Source: Cupriavidus sp. P-10 (GTDB lineage Bacteria > Pseudomonadota > Gammaproteobacteria > Burkholderiales > Burkholderiaceae). From it: DNA of 64,000 nucleotides. Under the pieces are notes generated by a model that searched no databases, was not told the DNA's origin, and saw nothing but the letters and a program-made list of their open reading frames with translations. Every line of letters starts with the position of its first letter. Positions within the stretch are counted from its first letter, which is position 1. Made by a program: the position numbers and the translations under genes. The DNA lies in assembly GCF_003402535.2 (NCBI RefSeq), contig NZ_AP025173.1, forward strand, positions 186,001 through 250,000. Reading direction: 5' to 3'. Below, one piece after another: positions 8,264 through 19,050 of the stretch.

Positions 8264-9271
8264 GATGCGTTGATCAGTATCCTGGCTCGGGGCTTCGCGG
8301 CTATGCTCCTTCTTTGCTTGTCGCATCACCTCACCGGCTTTCCCCGCTTTCCCCACAGCGTGCGGGCTTCGCGCGTACATCGCCTGAAATTGCCGAGTTT
8401 CCTCATGTAGCCACTTACGCAGCGCCTGGACCCTGAATGTCTCCAGCAAGGGTTGGGGGCAGATGAACCAATAGGCCCACGGGCTAGCCGCATCGATGTC
8501 GAACAAGCGGACGAGGCGTCCATTGACGACGTCCTGCATGGCCAACGAGCGCCGCACCAGCGCAACGCCCTGACCATCCATCGACGCCTGTATCAGGTGC
8601 GACGCATCCTGATACAGCACGCCGCGTCGCGGTTCTGTCCATCCTTCCAGGCCCGCGGCCAGGAACCAGGCCCTCCACATCTCGTAGTCGTGGCGTAGTA
8701 AGGTCACGCCAGCCAGGTCTTCAGGCGTCTTTGGCAAGTTCCCGCCATTGAACGTTGGGGCACAGGCCGGGAAAAAGACCTCGTCGAGCAGCGGCTCGAC
8801 GAATAGCTCCGGATAATTGCCGTCCCCGAAACGCAGCACGACATCGACGTCATCACGGTTGAAATCGGTGAGCGTATGCGTGGACTGCAGTTCGACGTCG
8901 AGTTCGGGGTACTGCTCGATGAAGCGTCCAATGCGGGGCGTCAACCAGCGCGCGGCAAACGATGGGAGCAAGCTGATCACAAGACGCTTTTCGCGATCAC
9001 CCGAGCGCATCGACTCGGTTGCCGACGCGATATCGAACAGAGAAGACCGGATTTGTTCCGCATAGCGCCGCCCGCGATCGGTCAACGTTATTCGCCTGCC
9101 ATCCCGCTTGAACAGCGCGATGCCAAGGTCGGCTTCCAGTGAACGGATCTGATGACTGACGGCACTGTGGGTGACGAACAGTTCTTCCGCAGCCCGCGAG
9201 AAGCTCTCCAGGCGGGCTGCGGCCTCGAATACCTTCAGAGAGCTCAGATTTGGTAGTTGTCGCAAGTCCAT
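8258..9271 (-). CDS. LysR-family regulator, GcvA-like
   Basis: DNA-binding regulator of 337 residues. The N-terminal winged helix-turn-helix (LSSLKVFEAAARLESFSRAA to SAVSHQIRSLEADLGIALF) is followed by a substrate-binding domain. LVISLLPSFAARWLTPRIGR and DVDVVLRFGDGNYP are typical of the GcvA/AmpR branch. Its C-terminus runs about 35 charged residues beyond the usual end and stops at the junction with the aminotransferase remnant, so the tail may be read-through created by the deletion. It diverges from the PAS/sigma-54 activator at 9562 across 290 bases. Its target is unknown; the MFS gene downstream is one candidate. Confidence 0.88.
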   Translation of the reverse strand: MDLRQLPNLSSLKVFEAAARLESFSRAAEELFVTHSAVSHQIRSLEADLGIALFKRDGRRITLTDRGRRYAEQIRSSLFDIASATESMRSGDREKRLVISLLPSFAARWLTPRIGRFIEQYPELDVELQSTHTLTDFNRDDVDVVLRFGDGNYPELFVEPLLDEVFFPACAPTFNGGNLPKTPEDLAGVTLLRHDYEMWRAWFLAAGLEGWTEPRRGVLYQDASHLIQASMDGQGVALVRRSLAMQDVVNGRLVRLFDIDAASPWAYWFICPQPLLETFRVQALRKWLHEETRQFQAMYARSPHAVGKAGKAGEVMRQAKKEHSREAPSQDTDQRIS

Positions 9272-9561
9272 GACGGGTCCTGGATGCACATGGTCAGTCT
9301 GCACGCCCAACATCAATGATCAGATTCTACCCAGCATCTACGGCCACACATTGGTGATCGATCGATTACATATGGTCAGAATGCGGAGTGAGGCTCCCAT
9401 CGCAGGGTAGTAATTACCCTAACACTCTGGCACCGATGTTAATTTTCGCACGATAATTAATAGGCCGCACCGCTCAAAGCAGCGGGCGGCCGGCAACGCC
9501 CGGCAATGGCAATTGACGCAGTGGAGTCCATGACGGCGACTCGTGACCATGGTGAGAGACA

Positions 9562-11241
9562 ATGAAGCGTGAAGCAGAAGGCATCCTCGTTCTCGATGCG
9601 GACGGGACCATGAAGTTCGCCAGCGGACTCGGGCACGACGCCTTGATCGCGGGTCACCTCGTCCGCCTTTGGCAGGACCGCATGCGGACTCCTCTCAAGC
9701 GCGTGTCTGCCATGACCGATTTGGAACACCCCATGACAATCGCCGCCATTCCATCACGGGACGCGGTGTGCTTCCTGATCTTTGCCTTACAGGAAGCCAA
9801 CGAGCTGAGCGAATTCCTGGCGACTGTCGACTCGGCGGAAGACATTCTTCGCCACTTCATCACCGATCCCTACAAGGCCATGGTGGTGGTGGACACCGCG
9901 GGCAAGATCACGTACATGAGCCCGGTCCATGAACGGTTCTTTGGCCTCAAGCGCGGCGAGGCTCTGGGTCGGCATGTCACCACCGTGATCGAGAATACGA
10001 AGCTGCAAGAGGTCGCGGTGACTGGCAAAGGTCAGGTTGGCCAGCTACAGGAAATGAACGGCATCAAGCGCGTGGTGTCGCGCCTGCCGGTCCTGGATCG
10101 CAATCAGCGTGTCGTTGCCGCGATAGGACAGGTGATGTTCAAAGGGCCGGAAGCGATGCAGGCAGTGACGACCGAGTTGGCGCAAGTTCGTCAGGAACTG
10201 GATTTCTACCGCCGAGAGCTTTCCGGCATCGGAAATCGTACCTACGGGCTGGATCAGATTGTCGGGAGCAGCGACGCGGTGCGCCGGCTCAAGGAAGACA
10301 TTCTGCGCGTGGCACCGCTGGACGTACCCGTCCTGCTAGCGGGGGAAAGTGGCTCGGGCAAGGAGTTGGTTGCCCATGCCATCCATATGCTGAGCCCGCG
10401 CAGCGACAAGCCACTGGTGCTAGTAAACTCCGCGGCGATGCCGCCGAACCTGGTGGAAAGTGAGCTGTTCGGGTACGAGCCCGGCGCCTTTACGGGCGCA
10501 GATCGCAAAGGGCGCAAAGGCAAGTTCGAAGCCGCCGATACCGGTACGCTGTTCCTGGATGAGATCGGCGACATGCCGGTCGACATGCAGGTCAAGCTGC
10601 TTCGGGTGCTGCAGGATGGGCAGTTCGAGCGTATCGGCGGGGAGCGGGCGCGGCATTCCGACTTCCGGCTGATTTCCGCGAGTAACCGCGATTTCAGTGC
10701 CATGATCGCCAAGTCAAGCTTCCGCCTGGATCTGTTCTATCGCATCAGCGCAGTGACATTGCGCCTGCCCGCTCTGCGTGATCGGCTGGAGGATATCCCC
10801 GAGTTGGCCGACAAGTTCCTGGAGGCGTTTGGCACCCGCCATGGTGCGCCAAAGAAGGCGATTTCCGACTCCGCAATCCGCTTCCTGCAATCTTGCGCAT
10901 GGCCGGGCAACGTCCGGCAATTGCAGCATGCTATCGAACGGGCTGCGATCTTCTGCGACGGCCCGATTCTTTCCATCGCAGATTTCGGCAATCTGGAAAG
11001 CGCCGATTCGGTGCTGGCAATGGGCTCCGTGAGTAGCCTGCCACGGAACGGCGAGAACGCCAACCCGGACATGCGCAAAGCAATGGAGCGCGTCGAGTCC
11101 GAGATGATCCTGGAGGCGATGCGCCGTACTGGTGGCAACAAAAAGCGCGTTGCGGAAGAGCTTGGCATCTCGCGTTCGTATCTCTACAAGCGACTCAGGC
11201 TTATGGAGGATGCATTGACCAGCGAGCTCGCGACAAGATAG
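9562..11241 (+). CDS. Sigma-54-dependent transcriptional activator with PAS domain
   Basis: Enhancer-binding protein of 559 residues. Residues 1-90 form an unassigned sensory region and 95-200 a PAS domain (YKAMVVVDTAGKITYMSPVH). The AAA+ domain starts near 232 with Walker A GESGSGKE (261-268), the sigma-54 contact loop GAFTGA (308-313) and Walker B TLFLDE (329-334). A Fis-type helix-turn-helix closes the protein (GGNKKRVAEELGISRSYLYK). GAGAGA precedes the start. All residues needed for sigma-54 activation are present. A good minus-strand -24/-12 element at 12852-12867 before the DsbA pair is a possible target. The signal is unknown. Confidence 0.93.
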   Translation: MKREAEGILVLDADGTMKFASGLGHDALIAGHLVRLWQDRMRTPLKRVSAMTDLEHPMTIAAIPSRDAVCFLIFALQEANELSEFLATVDSAEDILRHFITDPYKAMVVVDTAGKITYMSPVHERFFGLKRGEALGRHVTTVIENTKLQEVAVTGKGQVGQLQEMNGIKRVVSRLPVLDRNQRVVAAIGQVMFKGPEAMQAVTTELAQVRQELDFYRRELSGIGNRTYGLDQIVGSSDAVRRLKEDILRVAPLDVPVLLAGESGSGKELVAHAIHMLSPRSDKPLVLVNSAAMPPNLVESELFGYEPGAFTGADRKGRKGKFEAADTGTLFLDEIGDMPVDMQVKLLRVLQDGQFERIGGERARHSDFRLISASNRDFSAMIAKSSFRLDLFYRISAVTLRLPALRDRLEDIPELADKFLEAFGTRHGAPKKAISDSAIRFLQSCAWPGNVRQLQHAIERAAIFCDGPILSIADFGNLESADSVLAMGSVSSLPRNGENANPDMRKAMERVESEMILEAMRRTGGNKKRVAEELGISRSYLYKRLRLMEDALTSELATR

Positions 11242-11436
11242 GGACAATCCGCTCTTTGTCGCTCGACAAGCCGTTTGTACAACGCCTTGGCCGATAAATG
11301 CCCCCAACCACTGTCTGTCGGGCTGACTACTAGTTGGCCCGAGGGGCAGCGACCTGCATGCGGCAAAGGAATTGCCTTGCAAAGTCGCCGCCCAAGGAGA
11401 GGCTGCTCAGACTTGCGGAGCGCGCCTTCCTTGGCG

Positions 11437-12090
11437 CTAGGTTTTCGAAGGCGTCAGCATGTCTGCAAGCGCTTTGCGGAACTGCTCTGGCTTCCCGAAA
11501 TACCGGCCCAGGTGAAGCCTCGATACTTTCCCGTCCTGCTCAATTGCCAGGGTCGGGTAGCCGCGCCCATCCAACGCATCAAGAAAGCCTTGCGTATTCT
11601 TGAAGTGTTCATCAAGGCCGAGCGTAGCCGCTTCGTAGGCGCTGGTAAATGCCTTCGCATCCAGCCCGAGTTCGACGGCAATGCGCACCAGTTCCTCTGG
11701 GTCGGAAATATGCTTGCCTTCCACGTAATAGGCTGTCTGGAGCCGCTTTAGCATCTTCAGTCCCGCGCCGGCCAGCGACTCCGCAGCGAGCATCGCTGCT
11801 GTCGGCGGCCCGGAATCGAGCTTGACGTCATAGTCAAACTGGGTGCCTTGCTGATATGCTTCGCCAAACTTCAGCCCGCTCAGCGCAGTGATGCGCTCCT
11901 CGTGGGGACGGACGAAGTCGCGCCACTCAGGCGACATCATCTGCGCCTGGGGTCCAGCCAGCATGCCCCCGCTATGCGGGACCACCTTCAGGCCGGGCAT
12001 CTCGTCCGCAACGCTCACGAGAGGTGCGAGCCCGTAGCACCATCCGCAATAGGGATCATAGACATAGTGAAGGGTTGCTTGCTTGTCCAT
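11437..12090 (-). CDS. DsbA-family thioredoxin-fold protein (CGWC)
   Basis: Cytosolic DsbA/FrnE-fold protein of 217 residues with the active-site motif CGWC in YVYDPYCGWCYGLAPLV near the N-terminus, and a cis-proline segment RGYPTLAIEQDG. There is no signal peptide, so it acts inside the cell as a thiol-disulfide oxidoreductase or a glutathione-linked isomerase. The start has GGAGAACTGAA upstream. It follows another DsbA-fold gene by 15 bases on the same strand, so the two form an operon. The 195 bases downstream, before the sigma-54 activator ends, hold no clear gene. Confidence 0.87.
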   Translation of the reverse strand: MDKQATLHYVYDPYCGWCYGLAPLVSVADEMPGLKVVPHSGGMLAGPQAQMMSPEWRDFVRPHEERITALSGLKFGEAYQQGTQFDYDVKLDSGPPTAAMLAAESLAGAGLKMLKRLQTAYYVEGKHISDPEELVRIAVELGLDAKAFTSAYEAATLGLDEHFKNTQGFLDALDGRGYPTLAIEQDGKVSRLHLGRYFGKPEQFRKALADMLTPSKT

Positions 12091-12105
12091 TTCAGTTCTC
12101 CAGGT

Positions 12106-12774
12106 TCAAAGCGTCTCGAGTGCAGCAGATGTTTTGGCAGAAGCGGCTTGCAGGGCCTGCTCCATCACTGCCGGCGGTTGCGCACCACCGATCATTGCAT
12201 CGCCGATCCGAATCGTCGGCACTGAGCGGACCCCACTCAGGCTCGCGCGCATCTCCTCGGCAATGACTTCAGCCTCCCCTTCCCCGCTCACCAGGTAATC
12301 GCGCACGGCCTTTTCGTCAAAGCCGACGGATGCTGCCAGCGGCGCCAGCACATCGATTAACCCGATGTTTTCGCCACGAGAGAAATACGCGGCGAAGATC
12401 GCCTCGAACAAGCCCTCGACCATAGTCGCACTGCCGGTGCGCTGAGCAAACGCCATCAGGCGGTGCGCGAGCCGGGTGTTGGGAGTGATCGCCACTGCGT
12501 CGTAGTTGAATGCCAACCCCACCCTCTTGCCTACAAGGGCGACCTCCGCATCCATGCTTTGGGAGCGCGACCAGCTGCCAAACTTCGCGGTCCGGTACGC
12601 CTTGCGGTCGACGCCGGCCTTGGGCATATCCGGATTGAGCTCGTAGGGTGAATAGGAAATCCTGGGCGCGACCTCGCTGTTCACGCGTTGCGTCGCGAGC
12701 TTGAGGTTCTGATGGCCGATCCAGCACCACGGGCAAATGAAGTCATAGGTGACCTGGATTTCAACGGGTTTCAT
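12106..12774 (-). CDS. DsbA-family oxidoreductase, FrnE-like (CPWC)
   Basis: FrnE-type member of the DsbA family, 222 residues, with VTYDFICPWCWIGHQNLKLA at the N-terminus and the cis-proline loop GVRSVPTIRIGDAMIGGAQP near the C-terminus. FrnE-like proteins are cytosolic thiol oxidoreductases, some linked to oxidative stress or polyketide tailoring. The ATG at 12774 with GGAG six bases upstream is preferred to the GTG at 12780. It is the first gene of a two-gene operon, and a sigma-54-type promoter lies about 80 bases upstream. Confidence 0.87.
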   Translation of the reverse strand: MKPVEIQVTYDFICPWCWIGHQNLKLATQRVNSEVAPRISYSPYELNPDMPKAGVDRKAYRTAKFGSWSRSQSMDAEVALVGKRVGLAFNYDAVAITPNTRLAHRLMAFAQRTGSATMVEGLFEAIFAAYFSRGENIGLIDVLAPLAASVGFDEKAVRDYLVSGEGEAEVIAEEMRASLSGVRSVPTIRIGDAMIGGAQPPAVMEQALQAASAKTSAALETL

Positions 12775-12851
12775 GACCACTCCATGCGATTGATGATGGA
12801 GCTAGGTTAGGCTGTGCCGGCAATGAACAGAATGGCATGGCCGTGCAAACC

Positions 12852-12867
12852 TGCATTGCTCGTGCCA
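12852..12867 (-). promoter_or_regulatory. Candidate sigma-54 promoter of the DsbA-like pair
   Basis: Minus-strand TGGCACGAGCAATGCA matches the consensus TGGCAC-N5-TTGCA at all but one position, with the invariant GG and GC ten bases apart. It would start transcription near 12840, about 65 bases before the DsbA-family start. The PAS activator encoded 1.5 kb away is the obvious candidate partner. No enhancer site was recognised. Confidence 0.5.
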
Positions 12868-13014
12868 CAACGCTGCGTGCAAGGCGGTTCTCCAACTGTC
12901 GTGGAGAATGTGTCCTTGCCTTCCCCGCAACACAGCCTTGCATTGCCACCCCATTCTGGATTCGGGCAGGCGCTTCTACGATTCACGCCATCCAATCGCA
13001 AATCGGAGCAACAC

Positions 13015-14217
13015 ATGGACGCGAATCGATCCTCGAATGCCCAGCCGCTGGCGCCCGCCGAGGGCAGGCCAACCATATCTGCGGGGAATCCGCGCAAGGC
13101 CCTGATCGCCGGCGGTTCGCTGGGCGGGCTGTTCATGGCGACCGCGCTGCGCGCCGTCGGGTGGGACGTGGAAGTCTTCGAGCGCTCTCCCTCAAACCTC
13201 ATCAGCCGTGGGGGCGGCATCGTTCTACAGCCGGAAGTGCTGCGCGCCTTTTCATTTGCAGGCATTGTTCCCGACGGGGCCTTAGGCGTGCGATCCCACG
13301 ACAGGCTCTACCTCGACGAAAGCGGAGACGTGATTCAGCGGCAACATTCCCCGCAGACTCAGACTTCCTGGAATACGCTCTATTCCACACTGCTCAAGAA
13401 CTTCCCCAAGGAGCACTATCATCGGGGCGCCCAGCTCACCGGCGTCGAGCAGGACGAACATGGCGTATACGCCACCTTCTCCGATGGGCGCCGGGAAACC
13501 GGCGACTTGCTGATTGGCGCGGATGGGGCGAACTCTGTTGTGCGCAAGCTCATGCTCCCCGATGTGTCGCCGACCTATGCGGGCTATGTTGTATGGCGCG
13601 GATTGATCGAAGAAAATCGACTGCCTGAAGCCGCAAAGCCACTGCTTTACGAGAACTTCGTGTTCCAGCACGACCCAGGCTCCATGATGCTGCAGTACAT
13701 GGTGCCCGGCGTCGACGGTTCGACCGCCCCGGGTCACCGTCGTTACAACTGGCTTTGGTACCTGAAGGCCGAGCCAGGCGCAGAGCTCGGCGGCGTGCTG
13801 ACCGATCGCGAGGGGAACCGGCGCAGTCATTCTGTTCCGCCCGGGTCGCTTGCGGCCGACCAGGAGGAGTGGATTCGACAGATGGGCGCCAGTCACGCCA
13901 ATCCGGCATTCCAGGCCCTGATCGAAAGCACCCAGGATATCTTCGTCCAGGAGATTCAGGACCTGCAGGTGCCGCGCATGCGGTTCGGTCGAGTCTTGCT
14001 GACGGGCGATGCGGCGTTCATCCCGCGTCCCCACACCGCAGGCAGCACGGCAAAGGCCGCCGCCGACGCCGTCTCCCTGGCGAAGGCGTTGGACGGTGTC
14101 ACCAACCTCGGGCGCGCACTGCGGACCTGGGAGCAGGACCGTCTAGAGCAAGGCATGCAGATGACTGAATGGGGAATCGGCATGGGCAACCGCATCATGA
14201 GCATCGCGCGACACTGA
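13015..14217 (+). CDS. FAD-dependent monooxygenase, 2,6-dihydroxypyridine hydroxylase-like
   Basis: Class A flavoprotein aromatic hydroxylase of 400 residues. The FAD Rossmann motif is KALIAGGSLGGLFMATALR, the DG segment is TGDLLIGADGANSVVRK, and the FAD-ribityl GD motif sits in VLLTGDAAFIPRPHTAGSTA. PTYAGYVVWRGL and the PRPH-x-A-G segment are shared with the 2,6-dihydroxypyridine 3-monooxygenase branch, so an N-heterocycle or phenol-like substrate is possible but unproven. GGAG precedes the ATG at 13015; an upstream in-frame start adds 67 poorly conserved residues. It diverges from the DsbA pair and precedes an ene-reductase. A paralogue lies at 20971-22161. Confidence 0.9.
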   Translation: MDANRSSNAQPLAPAEGRPTISAGNPRKALIAGGSLGGLFMATALRAVGWDVEVFERSPSNLISRGGGIVLQPEVLRAFSFAGIVPDGALGVRSHDRLYLDESGDVIQRQHSPQTQTSWNTLYSTLLKNFPKEHYHRGAQLTGVEQDEHGVYATFSDGRRETGDLLIGADGANSVVRKLMLPDVSPTYAGYVVWRGLIEENRLPEAAKPLLYENFVFQHDPGSMMLQYMVPGVDGSTAPGHRRYNWLWYLKAEPGAELGGVLTDREGNRRSHSVPPGSLAADQEEWIRQMGASHANPAFQALIESTQDIFVQEIQDLQVPRMRFGRVLLTGDAAFIPRPHTAGSTAKAAADAVSLAKALDGVTNLGRALRTWEQDRLEQGMQMTEWGIGMGNRIMSIARH

Positions 14218-14229
14218 ATCCACATGCTT

Positions 14230-14269
14230 CGACAGACGGAGATGCCCCACAGGGCGTGGCCGTCTGTCG
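14230..14269 (+). terminator. Hairpin after FAD monooxygenase
   Basis: Perfect 10-base stem CGACAGACGG / CCGTCTGTCG enclosing a second small stem GCCC-CACA-GGGC. It begins 13 bases after the stop codon of the monooxygenase. No T-run follows, so termination is inferred from stability and position. Confidence 0.6.
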
Positions 14270-14457
14270 TGGCTGTCCTCCTTGGCCACACACAGCTTCC
14301 GGATTGCTGCCCACGCAACGCAATCTTGCGTCGCACTCCGATTCTCTTCAAACAGGTTGGCGCCTAACCTTTAGGAAATCTCGAACGAGATTCAAGCGCA
14401 AGCAGAGCACGAACAGTCTCCCGCTGATCGATCCATTCCGACTACAGGAAAACCACC

Positions 14458-15570
14458 ATGACCAAGCATCTCTTCAATCCGATTCGTCTCGGCAACCACA
14501 CCCTGGCCCACCGTGTCGCCATGGCACCGCTGACCCGTTCGCGTGCCGGCCAGCCGGGCAACCTCCCGACCGCGATGAACGTCGAGTATTACCGCCAGCG
14601 CGCCGGCGCGGCGCTTATCGTCACCGAGGCAACCCAGATTTCCCAGCAAGGCCAGGGCTACGCCTGGACACCGGGAATTCACACCGAGGAGCAGGTCGAG
14701 GCCTGGCAGGCCGTCAGCAAAGCGGTTCACAACGAGGGCGGCACGATCTTCCTGCAACTCTGGCATGTTGGACGCGTGTCGCACCCGGTCTTCCAGCCGA
14801 ATGGGGCGCTGCCTGTCGCGCCCAGTGCCCTGCCGGTTCCTGGCAAGACATTCATCATCGACGAGCATGGCAACGGCGTCTGGGGCGATGTTCCTGTTCC
14901 TCAGGAACTGACTGACAGCGGAATTCGCGACATCGTCGAGGACTACCGGAAGGCAGCCCTCAACGCCATCGCTGCGGGGATGGACGGGGTCGAGATTCAT
15001 GCCGGCAACGGGTATCTGCTCGACCAGTTCATCAACTCCAACAGCAACAAGCGCACCGACGCCTACGGCGGCACGATCGAGAATCGAGCCCGTTTGCTTC
15101 TGGAGGTGGTTGACGCCATCAGCGCGGAAATTGGCTCGTCACGCGTTTCGGTACGGCTAACGCCCATGGGCCGCTTCATGGGCATGGGCGACGATACGCC
15201 CGAGGCTACCTTCGGCTTTATCGTCCGGCAGCTCAACAGCCGCAAGCTGGCCTACCTGCACCTGGTCGAGCCTGCGATGGTCGGGACCGTCAAGGACGAG
15301 AACTTCGATCCCCGCTGGGACGCGATCATCCGGCTCCTGCGTGCGGAATACAGCGGCGTGCTGATGCTCGCCGGCGGCTACGACAGTGAGAGCGCGGAAC
15401 GCGCACTGGCCAGCGGCCGCGCCGACATCATTGCCTTTGGCCGCCCGTTTATTGCCAATCCGGATCTGCCGGTACGCCTGAAGGAGAACCTCGCCTTGAA
15501 CACGCCCGATGCCAGTTCCTTCTTTGGCGGCGGTGCCAACGGCTACATCGACTATCCGACAGCGGCATGA
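14458..15570 (+). CDS. Alkene reductase, NemA-type old yellow enzyme
   Basis: FMN ene-reductase of 370 residues that reduces enals, enones, maleimides or nitro compounds with NADPH. It shows LFNPIRLGNHTLAHRVAMAP, LTRSRAGQPGN, LQLWHVGRVSHP, and the substrate-binding EIHAGNGYLLDQFINSNSN with the H-x-x-N pair. KRTDAYGGTIENR follows, and FGRPFIANPDLP lies near the end. It has AGGAAAACC upstream of the ATG. A hairpin separates it from the FAD monooxygenase. Downstream come a DUF2917 gene and a ChaC-like gene in the same direction, an order partly repeated at 60-62 kb. Confidence 0.93.
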   Translation: MTKHLFNPIRLGNHTLAHRVAMAPLTRSRAGQPGNLPTAMNVEYYRQRAGAALIVTEATQISQQGQGYAWTPGIHTEEQVEAWQAVSKAVHNEGGTIFLQLWHVGRVSHPVFQPNGALPVAPSALPVPGKTFIIDEHGNGVWGDVPVPQELTDSGIRDIVEDYRKAALNAIAAGMDGVEIHAGNGYLLDQFINSNSNKRTDAYGGTIENRARLLLEVVDAISAEIGSSRVSVRLTPMGRFMGMGDDTPEATFGFIVRQLNSRKLAYLHLVEPAMVGTVKDENFDPRWDAIIRLLRAEYSGVLMLAGGYDSESAERALASGRADIIAFGRPFIANPDLPVRLKENLALNTPDASSFFGGGANGYIDYPTAA

Positions 15571-15874
15571 GCTGGACAAGCAGATACGGGGATTGATTGA
15601 GTGGACGTCGGCCTGTACGCGGAAGGGCGCCACGTTTTGGCACTGCCACAGGCCCATTCTCTCCTCGTTCCCCAATCGCACGAGCACTTTTTTATGTGAG
15701 GAAAATTATCAACAACTGGAAACATATTTCGTTTTGCCAGCGGCCGAGCGATCTCTAGAATTCGCTTGACCGGCGCACCAACTTTTCTGCTTTTCCGCCC
15801 CTTGATTGTCTAGTCAGAATGGACGCAGCACAGCTCCGGCAACAACGCCACAGGGGGCGGACAGGAGATCCATC
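15571..15874 (+). other. Intergenic region, no gene recognised
   Basis: About 300 bases with lower GC in the middle (around 15690-15740), which suggests a promoter region for the DUF2917 gene. No credible -35/-10 pair or coding frame was identified. Confidence 0.4.
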
Positions 15875-16243
15875 ATGCAAGCTTTTCTCACAAAGACAGA
15901 GTTCGCCCTGAGGCCTGGCGAAGTTACCACGCTGTCGATACATGCGGCACAGCGCCTCCACGTGGACGAGGCCGCAGGTACCGACCTGTGGATGACACGC
16001 GAAGGTGATCCAGAGGACTACTGGCTCGATAGTGGCGAAGACCTGCTGCTGCGGCGCGGGGACCAGATAACCCTTAGCGTAGACCCGCGCGCCGGCGACG
16101 CCGTCCGGCTGGAACTAATCAGTGAAGCGGACCGTCAGGCAGCGACCCTGGCCGATTTTCCGCACCTGCTGCACCGCTTTGGACGCAAACTGGTGCGAGG
16201 GACGGCATGGACTCCGGGCAAGGACCAAGTCGGGGCAGCCTGA
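15875..16243 (+). CDS. DUF2917 family protein
   Basis: Small protein of 122 residues matching the DUF2917 pattern: a short beta-rich, cupin-like domain with DLWMTREGDPEDYWLDSGED and a glycine-aspartate turn (LLRRGDQITL). Function is unknown in the family. AGGAGA lies just upstream of the ATG at 15875, which fixes the start; an earlier ATG at 15806 is not supported by a ribosome site. A strong hairpin follows it, so it is probably a single-gene unit. Confidence 0.8.
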   Translation: MQAFLTKTEFALRPGEVTTLSIHAAQRLHVDEAAGTDLWMTREGDPEDYWLDSGEDLLLRRGDQITLSVDPRAGDAVRLELISEADRQAATLADFPHLLHRFGRKLVRGTAWTPGKDQVGAA

Positions 16244-16253
16244 GATCGAATGC

Positions 16254-16282
16254 GGGCAGTGTCCTTATGAAAGACACTGCCC
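16254..16282 (+). terminator. Hairpin after DUF2917 gene
   Basis: Perfect 10-base stem GGGCAGTGTC / GACACTGCCC with a nine-base loop, ten bases after the stop codon. It is followed by C and G rather than T, so an intrinsic terminator is likely but weak in the U-tract. Confidence 0.65.
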
Positions 16283-16381
16283 CCGGGTGTCCGCATCTCC
16301 AAGCAAGGGCACGGCGAAAGTCCCAAGTTCCAACTGGCCATACTGGCTGCTCTCCGCGGCAGAAGTTGCCAGCCGGCTGCC

Positions 16382-17074
16382 ATGACTCTCCGTGAAATGC
16401 ACCCCATGGGCAATCTGACCCGAAAAGATCTTGTCGACGGCAGTATCCGCAGCAGACTTGCCATGCCTGCTGACCTGTCGTGGACCGACGCTGCTCTCGA
16501 GCAATCGCTTAATGCAACGCTCAATGCGCGCCTCGCTGGTTCGATTTGGGTCTTCGCCTATGGTTCGTTAATCTGGAACCCATTGATCGCCTTCGACGAG
16601 CACCGGACTGCCACACTCGAAGGATGGCGCCGCAGCTTCTGCATTCGCTCCATATCTGCGCGTGGTACGCCGGAGCAGCCGGGGCGCGTGCTTGGCTTGG
16701 AACCTGGCGGGAATACGCAAGGGGTTGCGTACCGGCTGCCCGACGATCAGGCGCTGAACGAATTGCGCCTCCTGTGGGCAAGGGAGATGTGCAGCGGAGT
16801 GTATCGGCCGATCTGGAACCCGCTGGTGCTCGAAAATGGCGAGAAGGTGCAGGCCATTGTCTTTGCCGCGAACACCGAACAGGCGCTTTATGAAGCCGAT
16901 GCATCGGTACCTACCGTTGCACGGCTTGCGGCGAAGGCAGCCGGTGTATTCGGATCTAATGCGGACTACATACTGGGACTCGACACAGCCCTGGCGGACC
17001 GCGGCATTTCGGACCAGTACGTCTCACAGATAGCGCAGAGCATGAGGAGATTTCAGCGGACATTGACGGCCTAG
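16382..17074 (+). CDS. ChaC-like gamma-glutamylcyclotransferase
   Basis: ChaC/GCG family enzyme, about 230 residues, predicted to cleave glutathione to 5-oxoproline and Cys-Gly in the cytosol. The N-terminal signature FAYGSLIWNPL (substrate-binding loop YGSL) is clear, followed by WRRSFCIRSISARGTPEQPG and VLGLEPGG. The family's catalytic glutamate should lie in the segment near WAREM. The start is uncertain: ATGs at 16382, 16397 and 16406 are in frame without a clear ribosome site, and comparison with the second copy at 60090-60776 favours one of the later two. Glutathione turnover fits the neighbouring glutathione transferases and ene-reductases. Confidence 0.88.
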   Translation: MTLREMHPMGNLTRKDLVDGSIRSRLAMPADLSWTDAALEQSLNATLNARLAGSIWVFAYGSLIWNPLIAFDEHRTATLEGWRRSFCIRSISARGTPEQPGRVLGLEPGGNTQGVAYRLPDDQALNELRLLWAREMCSGVYRPIWNPLVLENGEKVQAIVFAANTEQALYEADASVPTVARLAAKAAGVFGSNADYILGLDTALADRGISDQYVSQIAQSMRRFQRTLTA

Positions 17075-17183
17075 AGCGGGCATCGCGGCTGAGATCACTC
17101 CTCCGAGACAAGTCGCTACCCGTCAAGGGTAAGCTCGCCTAAACTGAAAAACCCTCGCCACGCAAAAAACAAGGGAAGAGCAC

Positions 17184-18980
<1,797 letters not shown>

Positions 18981-19050
18981 CGCTGCGCTCAACAGGGCGC
19001 TCGGGGCGGAGACCCCCCCTCGAGCGAAGCCGTAGTGGTCTCCTCGGCGC

